Below are positions 24,401 through 40,329 of a stretch of 64,000 bases of DNA, in pieces. The notes beneath the pieces were generated by a model, which searched no databases, was not told the origin of the DNA, and saw only the letters and a list, made by a program, of their open reading frames with translations. This DNA is from Edaphochlamys debaryana. Lineage: Eukaryota; Chlorophyta; Chlorophyceae; Chlamydomonadales. The stretch is taken from NCBI GenBank assembly GCA_016858145.1, contig JAEHOE010000005.1, forward strand, positions 868,001-932,000. The letters are read 5' to 3'. The first letter of the stretch is position 1. Each line of letters opens with the position of its first letter. A program made the position numbers and the translations under genes.

Positions 24401-27400
24401 TGGGGAAGAAGTCCAGCCTCAGCCTTGCGCCGTACCACGGCACGGTAGCCCATTGGGAGGGTCGGTCTCACGGCCCTAAGGGGAAGCATGCCTTCATGCC
24501 AGCCAAGCCCGCCCAGATGCTCCCCCCGGTTCGCCCAGCGCCAGCTGCGAGGTCCGACCCACCACTCATCGTCCTTCTGCTCCAGGCGCGCCACCACCAC
24601 GGGGATGGCCACGACGGGGTTCTTCCGCATGAGGTCAATGAGCACGGGGCCCTGCGCACACGAACACCCGGAGCTTAGGCGGGCCCGACAAAGCAGCCTG
24701 CGCCTTCTAGCTTCATAGCAACCCAGCCCCTGTTGAGCTGGCACGACGGCCAGACCCCAGCCCATGCCGCCTCTCTCCTCCCCAACCCCGGGCGGCTGCC
24801 CCACGCGCCTGGTCGGCGTAGAGCCGCTCGATGGAGCGCCAGTGCACCGGCCCCAGCACCGCGTCGTCCAGGCGGAACAGCGCCCGCTCCTCCGGGTTCA
24901 TGGTGGCAATCCGCTGCGCCAGGGGCTTGAGGCGCTGCGGGCCCACGGCGCAGACACACAAGCCGGTCACATCAGGACACACCAAGAGAGCCTGCAAACC
25001 GTGACCAGGCCCGGGGTAGGGCTCTGGAAGCCCGGACAGGACAGTACGGGACAGACCACGTCAGCCCTACCTTGAGCGTGGCCATGTTCCGCTCGATGGC
25101 CATCTCGAACTCGTACCGGTCGTCCTCGCACCTGGGGCAAAAGGGACAGCAACCGCCATGTCAGCCGCGGCCCGTGCTTCGGAGCTGCAGAAACAGCAAG
25201 CCGCAGTCAGCACCAGAGCAGGCACCCAAGTCCCCCACCTGAACAGCGACTCCTCGTACTGGTTCTTGCGCATGAGCTTGAAGGAGTAGTCCTCGCTGCC
25301 CGTGATCACGTTGACGAACTCCGAGTTGAGCACCGCGTCCGCCAGGGGCGTGCGGCCCGTGGTGGTGAGGTGCGGGTAGCCGGGCGGCATCTTCACGTAC
25401 GACGGCGTGACGCGCTGCGCAAAACCAAGGCAGGTGCCGTTTAAACAGAAGTCGGGTGAGGACCCCAGGAAACCGCCGCTGCTGCTGGGCCGCACGACAG
25501 ACGTTGTGTCTGTGTAAGCCCCAGGAAACCTCTTGGAACCCACCCCCCCGCAGACGCACCTCGGTGTCGCCCGACACGATTTCGCTGAGCGGCTTGGTGA
25601 GGTACTTCTGCCGCTGCAGCTCCTCCTCGCGCTGGCGCTGGCGCTGCAGGTTCTGCGCCGCCAGGCCCCGCACCTTGTTCTCATCGATCTCCATCATGTC
25701 GCACTTGGCAATGAACTCGTGGAAGCCCGACTGCGGGCAGAGGACGACACACCGGTCACGCACCAACCGCCGCATACCGCTTACGGCGCCCAGCCCCAGG
25801 ACCGTCCGTGCAACACCCTGCCGGCCCTCCCGAAGGCCATGTGATTCCGCCTATGCAGCGGCCGCCGCCTGAAGCGGCTCTGGGCCCCTCCATCGTGGCG
25901 CAGGCATGCACCCGCCACAGCGCCCAACCCGGTAGACGCCTCCACCCCCCCTGCCCGGCTCCACAGCCCCGCTCTCCAGCTCCGCCAGCTGCGCACCATG
26001 AGGTCCGGGAAGCGGCCGATGATATCGTTGATGAGCTGCATGAGCTCCTGGCGGCTGATGATCTCCTGAGTGTACATGCTCAGGCATTTGAGCAGGTCAT
26101 TGTACGCGTCCTTGTTGCGCAGCCGCTGCTTGGCGCGCTCGAAGTACGAGAGCTCCTTGGCCAGCTGCGGCCGCCCCACGCCACGGCCCATGTCATCGTC
26201 GTCTGGGAGCGCAGGGCGATGGGACGGGTGTCAAGGGTGTCAGGGGCCGCACCGCCATTGTCGCTGGCAGCGCGCCCATAGCTACAACCTAGCCCCAGTG
26301 CAGTCGAGCCCCGATTTCAACACAGAAGGCAAGCTAAGCCACGACGTCAGGATTCCCAGAAAGCCGGTTACCCACCGTCCCCGTCCCGGCGGTAACCGCC
26401 CTCCATCTTGGTTTTCCGCTTGTGGTGCATGTTCCGCATGTCCCCGGGGCTCATGCCACCCGGGAAGGGCGCAGGCGCAGCGCGCATGCCGCGCCCCGCC
26501 ACCTGCGGCGGCGGCTGGCCCGGCCTCCGCGGCGGGGGGAAGCCCGCACGCAGGCGAGCCGCCTGCAGAGGGGAGGAGGCGCTTGGCGCTCAGACCAGTG
26601 ACACCGTGGGCCAAGGCTGAAGGCCGCACCCCGCCCAATTAAGCCACACTCGGCCATGCAACCCCACACACACCCCGCCCGCCCGCCTCCAAAGGGGCGT
26701 GCTGCCGTACGACCGCCGTACAGTAGTACGACAATCCGGACCCACCGCGCCCGACTGCGTGCCGTCCGGAAGGAAGTACGTAAACTCCTCCAGCAGGTCC
26801 TGGTGGCTGCGGAAGAGCACGGCCACCTGCGGGTGCGTCCGAGGGCAGTGAGCAAGCCGGGCCCGACCACGTTTTGACATGTTGAGGTAGATGCCCCCCG
26901 TTGACCAGCCCCTTCCCGCTGCGTTAACAGTGTGGGCTTGCATATGTTGGACAGCAGGCCTTACCTCGTCATAGACATTGTTGATTGTCTTCTGGCCCTT
27001 GCGATACAGGTTGAGAATCTCCAGGAACGCCTTATACACCCGCTCATCGTTGGCAAAGCGCGTCTGCATGCCATCAGCAGCAGCCGCGGGCTCCATTGGC
27101 GCGGGCAAGACAACGCTAGCGACCGCCAGGGTCAACAGCGACCAGCTCACGTATTCCCTCGCCAGCGCGTTACGCCAGCCTTACCTTGATCTTGTTGACG
27201 TAGTTGATGGCCTGGTCAAACTCTACAGGCTGCTTGTTGGCCTGCAGGTGTCCAGGGTATGCAATAAGTGCGCGCCAACGCCATGCCCACGGACATGCGA
27301 GGCCAGATGGGTCACAGCCCCGCCAAGCACATCAGCTCACCGGGTCCTCCTCCTCCTCGTCATCTGAGATACGCTCCAGCTCAATTTCGTAACCCTGCGG

Positions 27401-28106
27401 GTCACACAGCTCGACGTGGGAACCAAAAACCCCGCGTCGCCGTGCTCCGTGGTGCTCACCCGCGGAAGGAAGGTATTGAAGCCCAGAATGAGCTCCCTGT
27501 GCCCCTTGAAGAGCGTCTTAACCTTCTTGATGACACCAGTGGTGTCAATCCTGCCGAACAGCAGGGAGACTGTGAGCATCGAGAGGCTTAACCGTCCCGC
27601 CTAAGCGGGCGACCCGTTCGTGCCCAGCAGCACGCATTGCAGCGCCTAGCTGCCATGACATGCCCCTGATAAAGCCCAGGAACCCTCCACTGGTAGGCCG
27701 GAAGCTGGCGGGTCGAGGGTCCCGGTGGGCTGACCCAGGTCGCGCCATCCCCACCTGGCGGCCTTGAACTCCTTCATGATCTCCAGGAACGTATCGTAAA
27801 CGTCCTTGTTGTCCGCGAAACGGTTCTTCACCTCTCGCAGGTAGCTGAGCGCGTCATTGGTCGTGAGCTTCGTCGCGCTGTTTCCCATGGTCGGTTGCGC
27901 TGGGGCTTGCGCCGGGCGGGGCGGAGCGCTGCAAGCAGGGCCCACACGCACGCGTCCAGCTCATGTCCATGACTCGTAGAACATGTATCAAGCGACCTAA
28001 GGACCAGGAAGCCGGCGGCGAGCCCGCGCGAGGACAGCCGCAGGGGAACACACCTGCTGCGCTTCACCGCCCCCCCGGGCTGCGGCTCGTCCCGAAAGCG
28101 CTTCAT
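21407..28106 (-). CDS. SIN3: SIN3-family transcriptional corepressor
   Basis: Start codon at 28104-28106: exon 1 [18 protein letters not shown] splices in phase to [20 protein letters not shown]. Stop at 21407-21409. PAH1: [18 protein letters not shown] and [17 protein letters not shown], with [18 protein letters not shown]2: [20 protein letters not shown] and [18 protein letters not shown], then [13 protein letters not shown]. The HDAC-interacting region reads [54 protein letters not shown] and [17 protein letters not shown]. The C-terminal domain ends [23 protein letters not shown] domains bind repressor helices, and the HID scaffolds Rpd3-type histone deacetylases in the nucleus. A basic/Gly-rich disordered insertion lies around 23440-23640. 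Exons are many and short; introns include an 18-bp tandem duplication at 22009-22045. The first MKR-rich residues match the usual plant SIN3-like start, which decided the start over the downstream Met at 27888. Confidence 0.9.
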
Positions 28107-28494
28107 GCTGGCAGCCTAGGCTACACAGCAAGGCCACTTGGCCGAAGACAGGTCGGAACCGGACCTCAACGTGAATCGTCAAAGATGCGAGGGAACCAGT
28201 GTCAGGTCGGTAGCAAGGCTTCGTCTATGCTACGGATATGTGTGTGAAGTAAGGCAGTATGAGCAGTATCAGGCGGGGAGCGGGGTCTAGGCCGGGCAAC
28301 CTGGCTCCGAAACCTCATGGGTTCGTCTACGCGGGCCCCAGCGGGCCACCGGGGAAGCAGCACTAGTGACTCCGCTGTGCCCTGGAGGCATCTACTTGCG
28401 CCCACGATGCTCGGCCGCGCTCAGGGCGAGTTCTATGCGCGGTGGGTCCTGCCGCGGGTCGCTGGGTCGGTGGCGCCTCTTCATCGCTTTCAGC

Positions 28495-28779
28495 CAGGAT
28501 CCTGCGGCTAGCGCTGAGAAGACCAGGTGTAAGAGCTAGCCATGGATCTAGGCGAGCCCAGAGGAGCTGTTCCAGGCGAGGACACGGCGAGGGCAGATAG
28601 CGCACTACCAGCTTGCGAGGGCTTGTCGAGCGGTCATGCTTATAGACGGCACTTGCTTGTATGCATCCCGCTGCTCTGGGCAGAAGGGGAGCTCTCTCGG
28701 GGACCGGAAGAAGGGCAGTCGCGAGCGGGCTGGCGCCAAGTTGCACCGAACAAAGTATGGGGAGTTGCCGCTTTATCAC
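28495..28779 (+). repeat. Dispersed ~290-bp repeat, copy 1
   Basis: Shares extended identity in direct orientation with 31292-31578: both begin CAGGATC.TGCGGCT.GCGC, contain GAGCCCAGAGGAGCT and CGCGAGCGGGCTGGCGCCAA, and end GGGAGTTGCC....ATCAC. Neither copy has obvious coding content or clear terminal inverted repeats. It could be a solo LTR, a SINE or a non-autonomous element. Confidence 0.75.
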
Positions 28780-29166
28780 TTGAAGTGACAGACAACTCAA
28801 ATGTACAGTGATATTGCAGGGCTCGGACTTCAGCTTGAGACATGTCGGCATGTTGCTTGGAAGCCGGCTGAGCGTCTCTGCCTTTGAGGAGGGCGACGTC
28901 CACTCGAGGAGCGACAGGGCACGTGCACTGTCTCCGAGCAATAGGGCTGAGTTCTGTTGCTGCTCTTCCCGCTGCTCCTTGCCCGCTGGGCGCTGGCGGC
29001 TCACCCCAGCTCACCCGCGTGTCCCCTGCGCTGGCGGTCGGAGTTGAGAAGCCTTGCTGCCTCTCCAGCGTCACTACCCACACCGACGGGCATCGGGCTA
29101 TCCGTTTCCCGGGAGCAAAGGAAAGCCACAATCCACGGCCCCCTGTCCCGGTCGCCGGCAGCCACC

Positions 29167-29246
29167 ACTCTGTCACGCCCCCATGCTGTCGGCGCTGACT
29201 CTGTCACGCCCCCATGCCAACCTCCCCCATGCTGTCGGCGCTGACA
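29167..29246 (+). repeat. Short tandem repeat, ~31-bp unit
   Basis: The unit CTCTGTCACGCCCCCATG plus CTGTCGGCGCTGA is present about 2.5 times, with the middle copy interrupted after CCCCCATG. Confidence 0.8.
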
Positions 29247-29410
29247 GCTGGCAGGCCGCGTATGTGTAAAGGCAGCAGCACTGCAGCAGAGGCAGACTAG
29301 GCGGTGCTCGAGCTCGTGGGTGGCGCTAGAGCGGGCGGCCCAAGCCCATGGCACCTTGGCCGCCTCGAGTCGACTGCCTCGCTTGCTACGAAGTCCTAAG
29401 ACTGAGAGGG

Positions 29411-29442
29411 CTGCACGGGGCGCCGGCTGCACGGGGCGCCGG
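29411..29442 (+). repeat. Two tandem copies of a 16-bp unit
   Basis: CTGCACGGGGCGCCGG occurs twice in direct succession in the intergenic DNA downstream of SEC23. Confidence 0.8.
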
Positions 29443-29937
29443 GTGTGGTACCTGAGTCCAAGCATTGCAAGCATCGAGCCCAAGCAAGCCCTGCCCAACA
29501 AGCCATCGCTGCCCCCAGCATCTCCTCGCCACCCTACCATACCCTGCTGTAGCGGTGCCTCTCTGCAAACCGCGTCTGCTAACTCACTCTTCCGTGTCGT
29601 GACTGAGACTGAACGCCCGAGAATGTCAACCTCCTCGTCATCGACAGCCAGCCCAAGCTGTCACGCCGCCTCCGCCGTCCCGCTCTACCCTCTACACGCC
29701 CAGCCTCACCCCGCTCGCACCACAAACGCCCACACCCACGGACCGACCCGAGGTGGATTGGCACAACCTTCGCCCGGCCTTCTCCCCCTGCGCCCCCCGC
29801 CCCCGAACCATGCATAGCATACTCTTACCGCAGCACAACCCACACCACGCAAAGCCCCAGCGCTTCAGGGCCCGGCGGGCCAGGCTCAAGCACAAGGGCC
29901 TGAGCCCCCCCGTCAAGTCCCCCTCCGCAAGCCCCAC

Positions 29938-34496
<4,559 letters not shown>

Positions 34497-35157
34497 CTTC
34501 GCTGGTGCCCTGAGGCTCCCTCACACGCGGCTCCGGCTGTTCTGGGTCGGCCGAGCGCAAATCGACTGGATCAAGGTCGCCGAGCTTCCTCCAAAGCGGG
34601 TCACCGTAACAGTTATTTCAGGTGAGCTTGATCAGCACCGTGCGTTCAGCGTCAGTCCGAGAAGGCGAGAAAGGTTGCCTCTCCACTGCAACGGCTCTCC
34701 TGCTCGGTCCCGCCTAGGAAGTGTCAATGCACGCAGGCACGGTCGTGACCGTCACTAGGACCTATACTAGTGAGGGGGCGGGCGTGGGTCGCGAGGAGAG
34801 AGCGCGTGAAAATAATACGGCAGCGGGAAATTGGCTTGCCGCGTCTCGCTCTCTCCGCACTTCCCAGCACGCACAACCACATCTGCTCACCATCGGCTTC
34901 CTAGCGCACCAATTTAGACGGGCGGGCGTCAGCAGACTCCCTCTCGAAGTTTAGCTCTGCGCTTGCGGCCCCACTTTGCCGCCCATTTACTACCGACGAT
35001 GAACGCGAAGCTAAAACGACAATGAGGCTGCGGGCTTAGCAAACATTTCACCAAGCGGGGAGGCGCGTTCTGAACAACCAGCAGGCTGCGCCCCAAACGG
35101 CTGCCCTGCTACTTCCATGGACCTTAGTCTTTGACGGTCTCCTCTTGTGGAGTCGGA
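34497..35157. promoter_or_regulatory. Divergent interval between SEC23 and an unknown plus-strand gene
   Basis: 661 bp between the SEC23 start codon and the proposed ATG at 35158, so both promoters are expected here. The stretch 34800-35040 is less GC-rich than its surroundings. No clear TATA box was recognised. Confidence 0.35.
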
Positions 35158-37804
35158 ATGGCGCTGGCGAGCCAGAGCCACGATGGCCTACCGCTGGACC
35201 GCTCTCCCGTGGAGCGGTGAGCTGCCTGGACGCTTGGGGTGATGCAGAATTGCTAAAACCGGCTTGGAAACGGAGTTCGGTTGGGGCGCGTTACGCCGGC
35301 ACATGCCATGCCCCTGGCGGGCCCTCAAGCCCCAGCGCCAACAGCGGCTGTCTGTCGGAAAGGACACGGATGCGAGAAGACGGATGGCCAGGGGCTGGGA
35401 CTTCGCGGAGGTTTTGGCTGCAGGGCTTGGGCCAAACCCCTCCCCCACGGCCACCCCACCACGCGGCAATCCCTGAGACGCCCACCTGTCCTACCTGCTC
35501 GGCTCCCTCCTCACGGCCAGGTCCTCCCACATGGAGGAATACACGCGGATGCGCCCTGCGTCAGCCGGCAGCAGGCCCCGAAGCCTGCTGAACAAAATGG
35601 CGACGGCAGCGGCGGCGCAGGTGGAGGACGAGCCCGAGCCCCCCGACGCGGAGCCCTGGGTGCTCGAGGGCTGGGGCGACGGACCTAGCGTGGTGAGCCT
35701 TAAGTCCATAGGGGCTGGCAAACGTAGTCCAGGCTTGTACAGACGCTCTTGGCAGGACAGGGGCGTTCCAAGGGGCTGCAGGAGGCTTGCGCTGTTGGTT
35801 AAGCATGTCAAGCTGGTACATTGCCCTCCTCGAGGAAGGCTAACCGATCCGAACACGCTTGCCTGCACGATGCACTATGCCTGCAGAGCGAGGCTGCACA
35901 GCAGGCAGCCCTCAAGCTTGGGCCGTACAACAAGAACGTGCCTACCACGCTCGTGGGCTTGGGAGTTGCGGCTCCTGGCCGGCGCGTGCTCAGCGCGGGG
36001 CCTCAGGGCCGCAGCCCTGCCAGGGGCGTGGACCCACGGCGGAAACCGGGGGCGTCTCCGGGCCCAGGGCCACCCTACGGGCAGGTGCGCACTGCTCGTA
36101 GGCGGCTGGACTGCCGTCACGATGTCAGGGGCCTGTTGTTCGCCGCCGGGGTGCATCTGGGTCACCTACTGTGCCCACTCAACTGCCGCTGGCTAGGCAC
36201 ATCTCTCTATACCTGTCTGACTACCGGCACTCGGTAACCCGCAGGAGCGACGCGCATCGGGGCCAGCTGGAGCGAGCGGAGGCGGGGCGGGCTCGTCGCC
36301 TGGGGGCAGCGGCTACGCCAGGCCAGCCGTGGTTCGGCGGCCGCCGCCGCCGCCCCAAAACATGGACGTGGGGGATGAGTCCGATGTGGACATCCCCACC
36401 CCTGTCCGCCGGCCGCCAGCGCAAGCGCCTGCCCCGGCTCCTGCTCCCCCTCCCTCTGCTGGCACACCCCCGCGCGGGCCAGCCCGGGCGCCAGCATCCA
36501 CGGTGCCCAGGGCACCACCAACCACCTCCACCATCCGCCAGATCCACTCCTCGCTGCCGCCACAGGTGGCGCAGGCTCAGAGCACGGCCGGCGCAGTGAA
36601 GCGGATATCCCGGCCCACGCGGGAGGCACCGTCCGGGGGCGGAGGGGTGCCGGCCCAGCCGGGGAGCTCTGGAAGCGCGCCGGGTGCATTGGTGCCGCCG
36701 AGCCGGAGCGCCTCCGCCGACGCCTGCCACCCGCACGGCTCGGGCCTGGGCGCCTCTGCGGCGGCCGCGTCCGCCCGCAGCCCATACCTGGCTGCCGTGC
36801 GTGGCGGCGGCATGCCGGCCTCCAACTTTGCGCAGCCCTCCCATCCCCACGTGCACCTAGAGCCTCTGAGCCCGTTACAAGGGCGGCTGAGCAACGGCCG
36901 GAATGCAGGGGTGCCCAGCGACTCTGGGGCCGCCCCCGCGCAGCCCGGCCGCATCCACGTGCCCCGCTCCTCCTCCTTCACCAGCGGCTCTGCAGGTCGT
37001 GGAACGGGGAGCGGGCATTCCGTGGGCGCGGCTGGCGGCGGGGAAGAGGCGTCGTCTGGCGGGCAGCTGGCCCCGCTCTCGCTGCCCTCGCCCTCGGGAC
37101 CCGCCGCCACGCCGCCTGGGGCGCCGCCTCCGCCGCTCCCTGGGTTGAAGCTGACCGGGCGGCGGGGCAGCTCCTTCCGGACAGATGCGGGTCTCTCCGG
37201 TTGGGACCCAGACGCGCCGCCCGTCATGTCGCCTCAGTCTCCAGGGCAGGCCAATAACAGCCCATCGCTGTGGATTGGGCCCTCGGCGCCGGGGGCAGGC
37301 ACCTCGGGGTTGCAAGTCGGGAACGCGGCGTCCTCCGGCCGTGGCTCACCCCTCTCCGCAAACACCCAAGCGCGGCGGGAACAGCTGGCAGGCAACAGCC
37401 GACTGCGCCAGTCGCCGGGGCCTGGCGCGGGCCCATCGAGCGGCGCTGCGGGCGGGCCGCTGGACCTCGCGTTGGGCCCAGAGCGGTCCACCACGGTCCA
37501 CGCGAGGCCCAGCCGGGCCCCGCTTGGCAGCGGTCGCTCGGCGGGGGCCTCGCCTGAGGCTTCCATGTTTGGCTACATGGAGGCGGAGAGCAGCGGGGGC
37601 ATTGGCGGGGGTGGGGGGCCGTCAGGCGGTGGCAACGTGGCCAGTGCGGGCGGGGCGTGTGGGGAGCCCAAAGTGCCGCCGCGGACAGGGACGTTGAGTG
37701 GGCTGCTGCCGACGGGGCCGCCAGCGGGGTCGGCCATGCCGATGCGCGTCACGCCGCTGACGGCGGCCAAGGCGCCGGCAGCCACCGCTGCACGTGTGGG
37801 CTAA
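35158..37804 (+). CDS. Low-complexity protein of unknown function
   Basis: A phase-consistent four-exon model (35158-35216, 35521-35692, 35887-35952, 36245-37804) gives 618 aa; the long last exon is firm, while the first two junctions are inferred. The N-terminal ~100 residues look ordered (SSHMEEYTRMRPASAGSRPR, EPWVLEGWGDGPSVSEAAQQ, ALKLGPYNKNVPTTL). The remaining ~500 residues are Pro/Gly/Ser/Ala-rich and predicted disordered, with an acidic patch (MDVGDESDVDIPTP) and many Ser-Pro sites. An alternative start is the in-frame Met at 35531. No domain was recognised; a nuclear or cytoskeletal scaffold is possible but unsupported. It is divergently placed to SEC23. Confidence 0.55.
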
Positions 37805-38594
37805 TGCATGGATGTTGTGGCGGGATGGGCGCGTGGCGGATACTGTGTGGGTAAAGACTTGGTGGGGGCTGAGGCGCGGATGAGCAAGAGCAAGCGCTAA
37901 TACTAACTGTGTGTCCTGGTTGGAGGGTGTCTGTTGTGCTGAGAGCTTCAAGCAGTGGACGATGGGGTCGGAGCAACCAACACAACTTGGTGCCGCGCAG
38001 GCAACGCGGACGGGTGAGGCATTCGCTTGAAGCAAAGGCGCTTGGGACGACGACACCTGACGACCCGTGTGGCACCGCAATGGTGTGTGCTGACTATGGA
38101 GGACTATGGCTTGGGTAGTTTAGGTGATGCTGCGTGCACATATGTGCGGGAGGGAACTCTAAACGGTACCACATGCGCATCGAGGGCAGGGCTCGACTAG
38201 GCTTGTCGAGGATAGCAGAAGGCTCATTAATACTTGACATGAGTGCTGAGTGACGCATGGCGGTGGAGGGCCCACCGCATCATCGTTGCCGATCCGCTCA
38301 TCCCCCCTCCCGGGGGCCCTGCATTACAGATGTGCCATCTTGCGCAGTAACCCCTCCTAGCCCTCCCCTGTCCGCCGCCGCGTCTCCGGAGGGGTATCAG
38401 GCTGCAGCATCGCCCCCATTTGCCGCTCCTTCCCAGCCCCTGCTTGCCGCTCCCTGCCCCTCCTTGCCGAGGGGCAGTGATGTGTGCATGGCCGCTCCCG
38501 CCAGATGGCCGCACCAGGCCGCACAGGGCCGCACCAATCCGGACCCGCTCCCCGCAGCCCTGAGTCCTTCCTTCCCGTTCTACTTGGGTGGTAC
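37805..38594. other. Intergenic region with an older fragment of the LRR-gene repeat
   Basis: The right part (about 38500-38594) contains CCAGATGGCCGCACCAGGCC and CCGGACC, matching sequence repeated at 39678-39710 and 42808-42842. An earlier repeat unit therefore probably extended further left. Nothing else was recognised. Confidence 0.4.
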
Positions 38595-38993
38595 GACAGC
38601 TGGTAATGCCGCCCCGTAACTGGTGCGCCAGCAGGCGCCAGCTTGGGTGGTACGGGGTGGGATATGGCGCCATGCACGGGGGCGCTTAGGCGGAGGAGGT
38701 CAGGCGAACAAGCGGCTAGGGGCCCCCAGCGATGCGCATTCGTAGTCGCCTAGCAGCTATCGTGCGGGCCCTTTCCCCCCGGTTCGACAGCATCTCTGCC
38801 CCTGCTTGCCGCCACGGTTCCGGGGGCCGTCTCGCTAGCGCCAAGACGGAGGAACAGGACCCGGCACCTGAATCGTGCATGGCGGCCCCCGCCAGGCGCG
38901 GTACCATCCGGACCAGCCCGCTGCCCCTCAGTCTTGTCTTCAAGCCTGCTTCGCTATCCAGCGCTCACAGCCAATCTCTTAGCTTAACGAACC

Positions 38994-39671
38994 ATGGCGG
39001 CCTGCCTCGCGGTGCTGACGGATCCCAACCTGCTTTCGCGCATCCTTGCCGGCGAGGCTCGCGAGGACGCACGCTCTGTGCGACTGCTCAGCAGCGGCAT
39101 CTGCGCAGCGTACGATGCCCAGACGCAGCAGCTGTGGGCAAAGGACTCCGGCCAAGGCGACATTGCCGCCCGCGAACTGTCGCTGCGCCGCATCCTCGCG
39201 CACGGCTGCCGCCCAGCGCAAGTCATCGTGGAAGTCACGGACAGCTCACAGGCCGATCAGCAGCAAGCTGGGTAAGGGGCTTCTCCCCCGCGCACCTTGG
39301 CCCGGCATGTCCCCGCTCTCCCCGCACAAGCCCGCACACGCCAGCACCCGTCCCCGATACGCTTGCTCCGGTACCGGATGCCCTCATGCTCGTTACTTCA
39401 CCTTTTCCCGCCAACATCCCCGCGCAGACTGCGGCTGCTGCGCCCATTCGTGGACGTCTCTCGGACCTCGCCGCTACTCACCCGGGAGCTGTTAGCTGTT
39501 GCCTGGGCACCACCGCTCGCCCACCGCCCCCTCGATCCTTTACACCTGCTTCGCTATACTGCTACACAGATCAGCACCTTGCCCCTGCCCCTGCCCCTCC
39601 TTGCCCGTGTGCATGGCCGCTACCGCCAGTTGCCACGACTCCGCGGCGCTACGCCCCTTCATCTAAAATGA
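38994..39671 (+). pseudogene. F-box-like/LRR gene copy 1, truncated by internal deletion
   Basis: Exon 1 (38994-39271) is intact and identical in protein to copies 2 and 3 (MAACLAVLTDPNLLSRILAG). Exon 2 starts at 39428 with LRLLRPFVDVSRTSPLLTRE, then departs from the other copies near 39490. It runs into what is 3' flanking DNA in unit 2, ending at a TGA at 39669-39671. The hypothetical product is 173 aa and has lost all leucine-rich repeats. It could still encode a short F-box-like protein, but loss of the ligand-binding half makes a pseudogene likelier. Confidence 0.75.
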
Positions 39672-40329
39672 TCCCGCCAGATGGCCGCACCAGGCCGCAT
39701 CCATCCGGACCAGCTATCAAGCGCGCCTAGGTAAGCCCCTAGCTCGTGGTGTCCAGGAACCCTTTGCGAGGGCCCCCGATATGGTGAGCTGCAGGGTGAC
39801 GGCTGTGCAGGGCTGCAGGCGCTGCCTGTCGCTGTGGTGTCTGAGCCTTGACATAGGCATTGCCTCAGACCAGCGAGCCCGTGGGGGTGAAGGCTGGTGG
39901 AGGTGAATCGCTTAGGCAGGCCGCAGACTTATTGGCAGCGCCGCCCGGCACGACAGCTGGCAATGCCGCCCCGTGACTGGTGCGCCACCTTGGATGGTAC
40001 GGGGTGGGATATGGCGCCATGCACGGGGGCGGTCAGGGGGAGGGGGTCAGGCTAGGGGCCCCCAGCGATGCGCATTCGTAGTCGCCTAGCAGCTATCGTG
40101 CGGGTCCTTTCCCCCCGGTTCGACAGCATCTCTGCCCCTGCTTGCCGCCACGGTTCCGGGGGCCGTCTCGCTAGCGCCAAGACGGAGGAACAGGACCCGG
40201 CACCTGAATCGTGCATGGCGGCCCCCGCCAGGCGCGGTACCATCCGGACCAGCCCGCTGCCCCTCAGTCTTGTCTTCAAGTCTGCTTCGCTATCCAGCGC
40301 TCACAGCCAATCTCTTAGCTTAACGAACC

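Larger units (their letters stand above)
28107..29937. other. Upstream of SIN3 and downstream of SEC23; repeats only
   Basis: Holds one copy of a ~290-bp dispersed repeat (28495-28779) and two short tandem repeats (29167-29246 and 29411-29442). The SIN3 promoter must lie at its left end. Open frames have repeat-like or low-complexity translations; no gene was recognised. Confidence 0.5.

Noticed and set aside
27886..27888. Downstream ATG ([12 protein letters not shown]) as the SIN3 start
   Set aside because: It resembles an acylation motif, but an upstream exon beginning MKRFRDEPQ splices to it in phase and matches the usual SIN3 N-terminus.
36577..37227. 217-codon minus-strand open frame
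   Set aside because: It is antisense to the long exon of the unknown plus-strand gene; stop-free by GC composition only.
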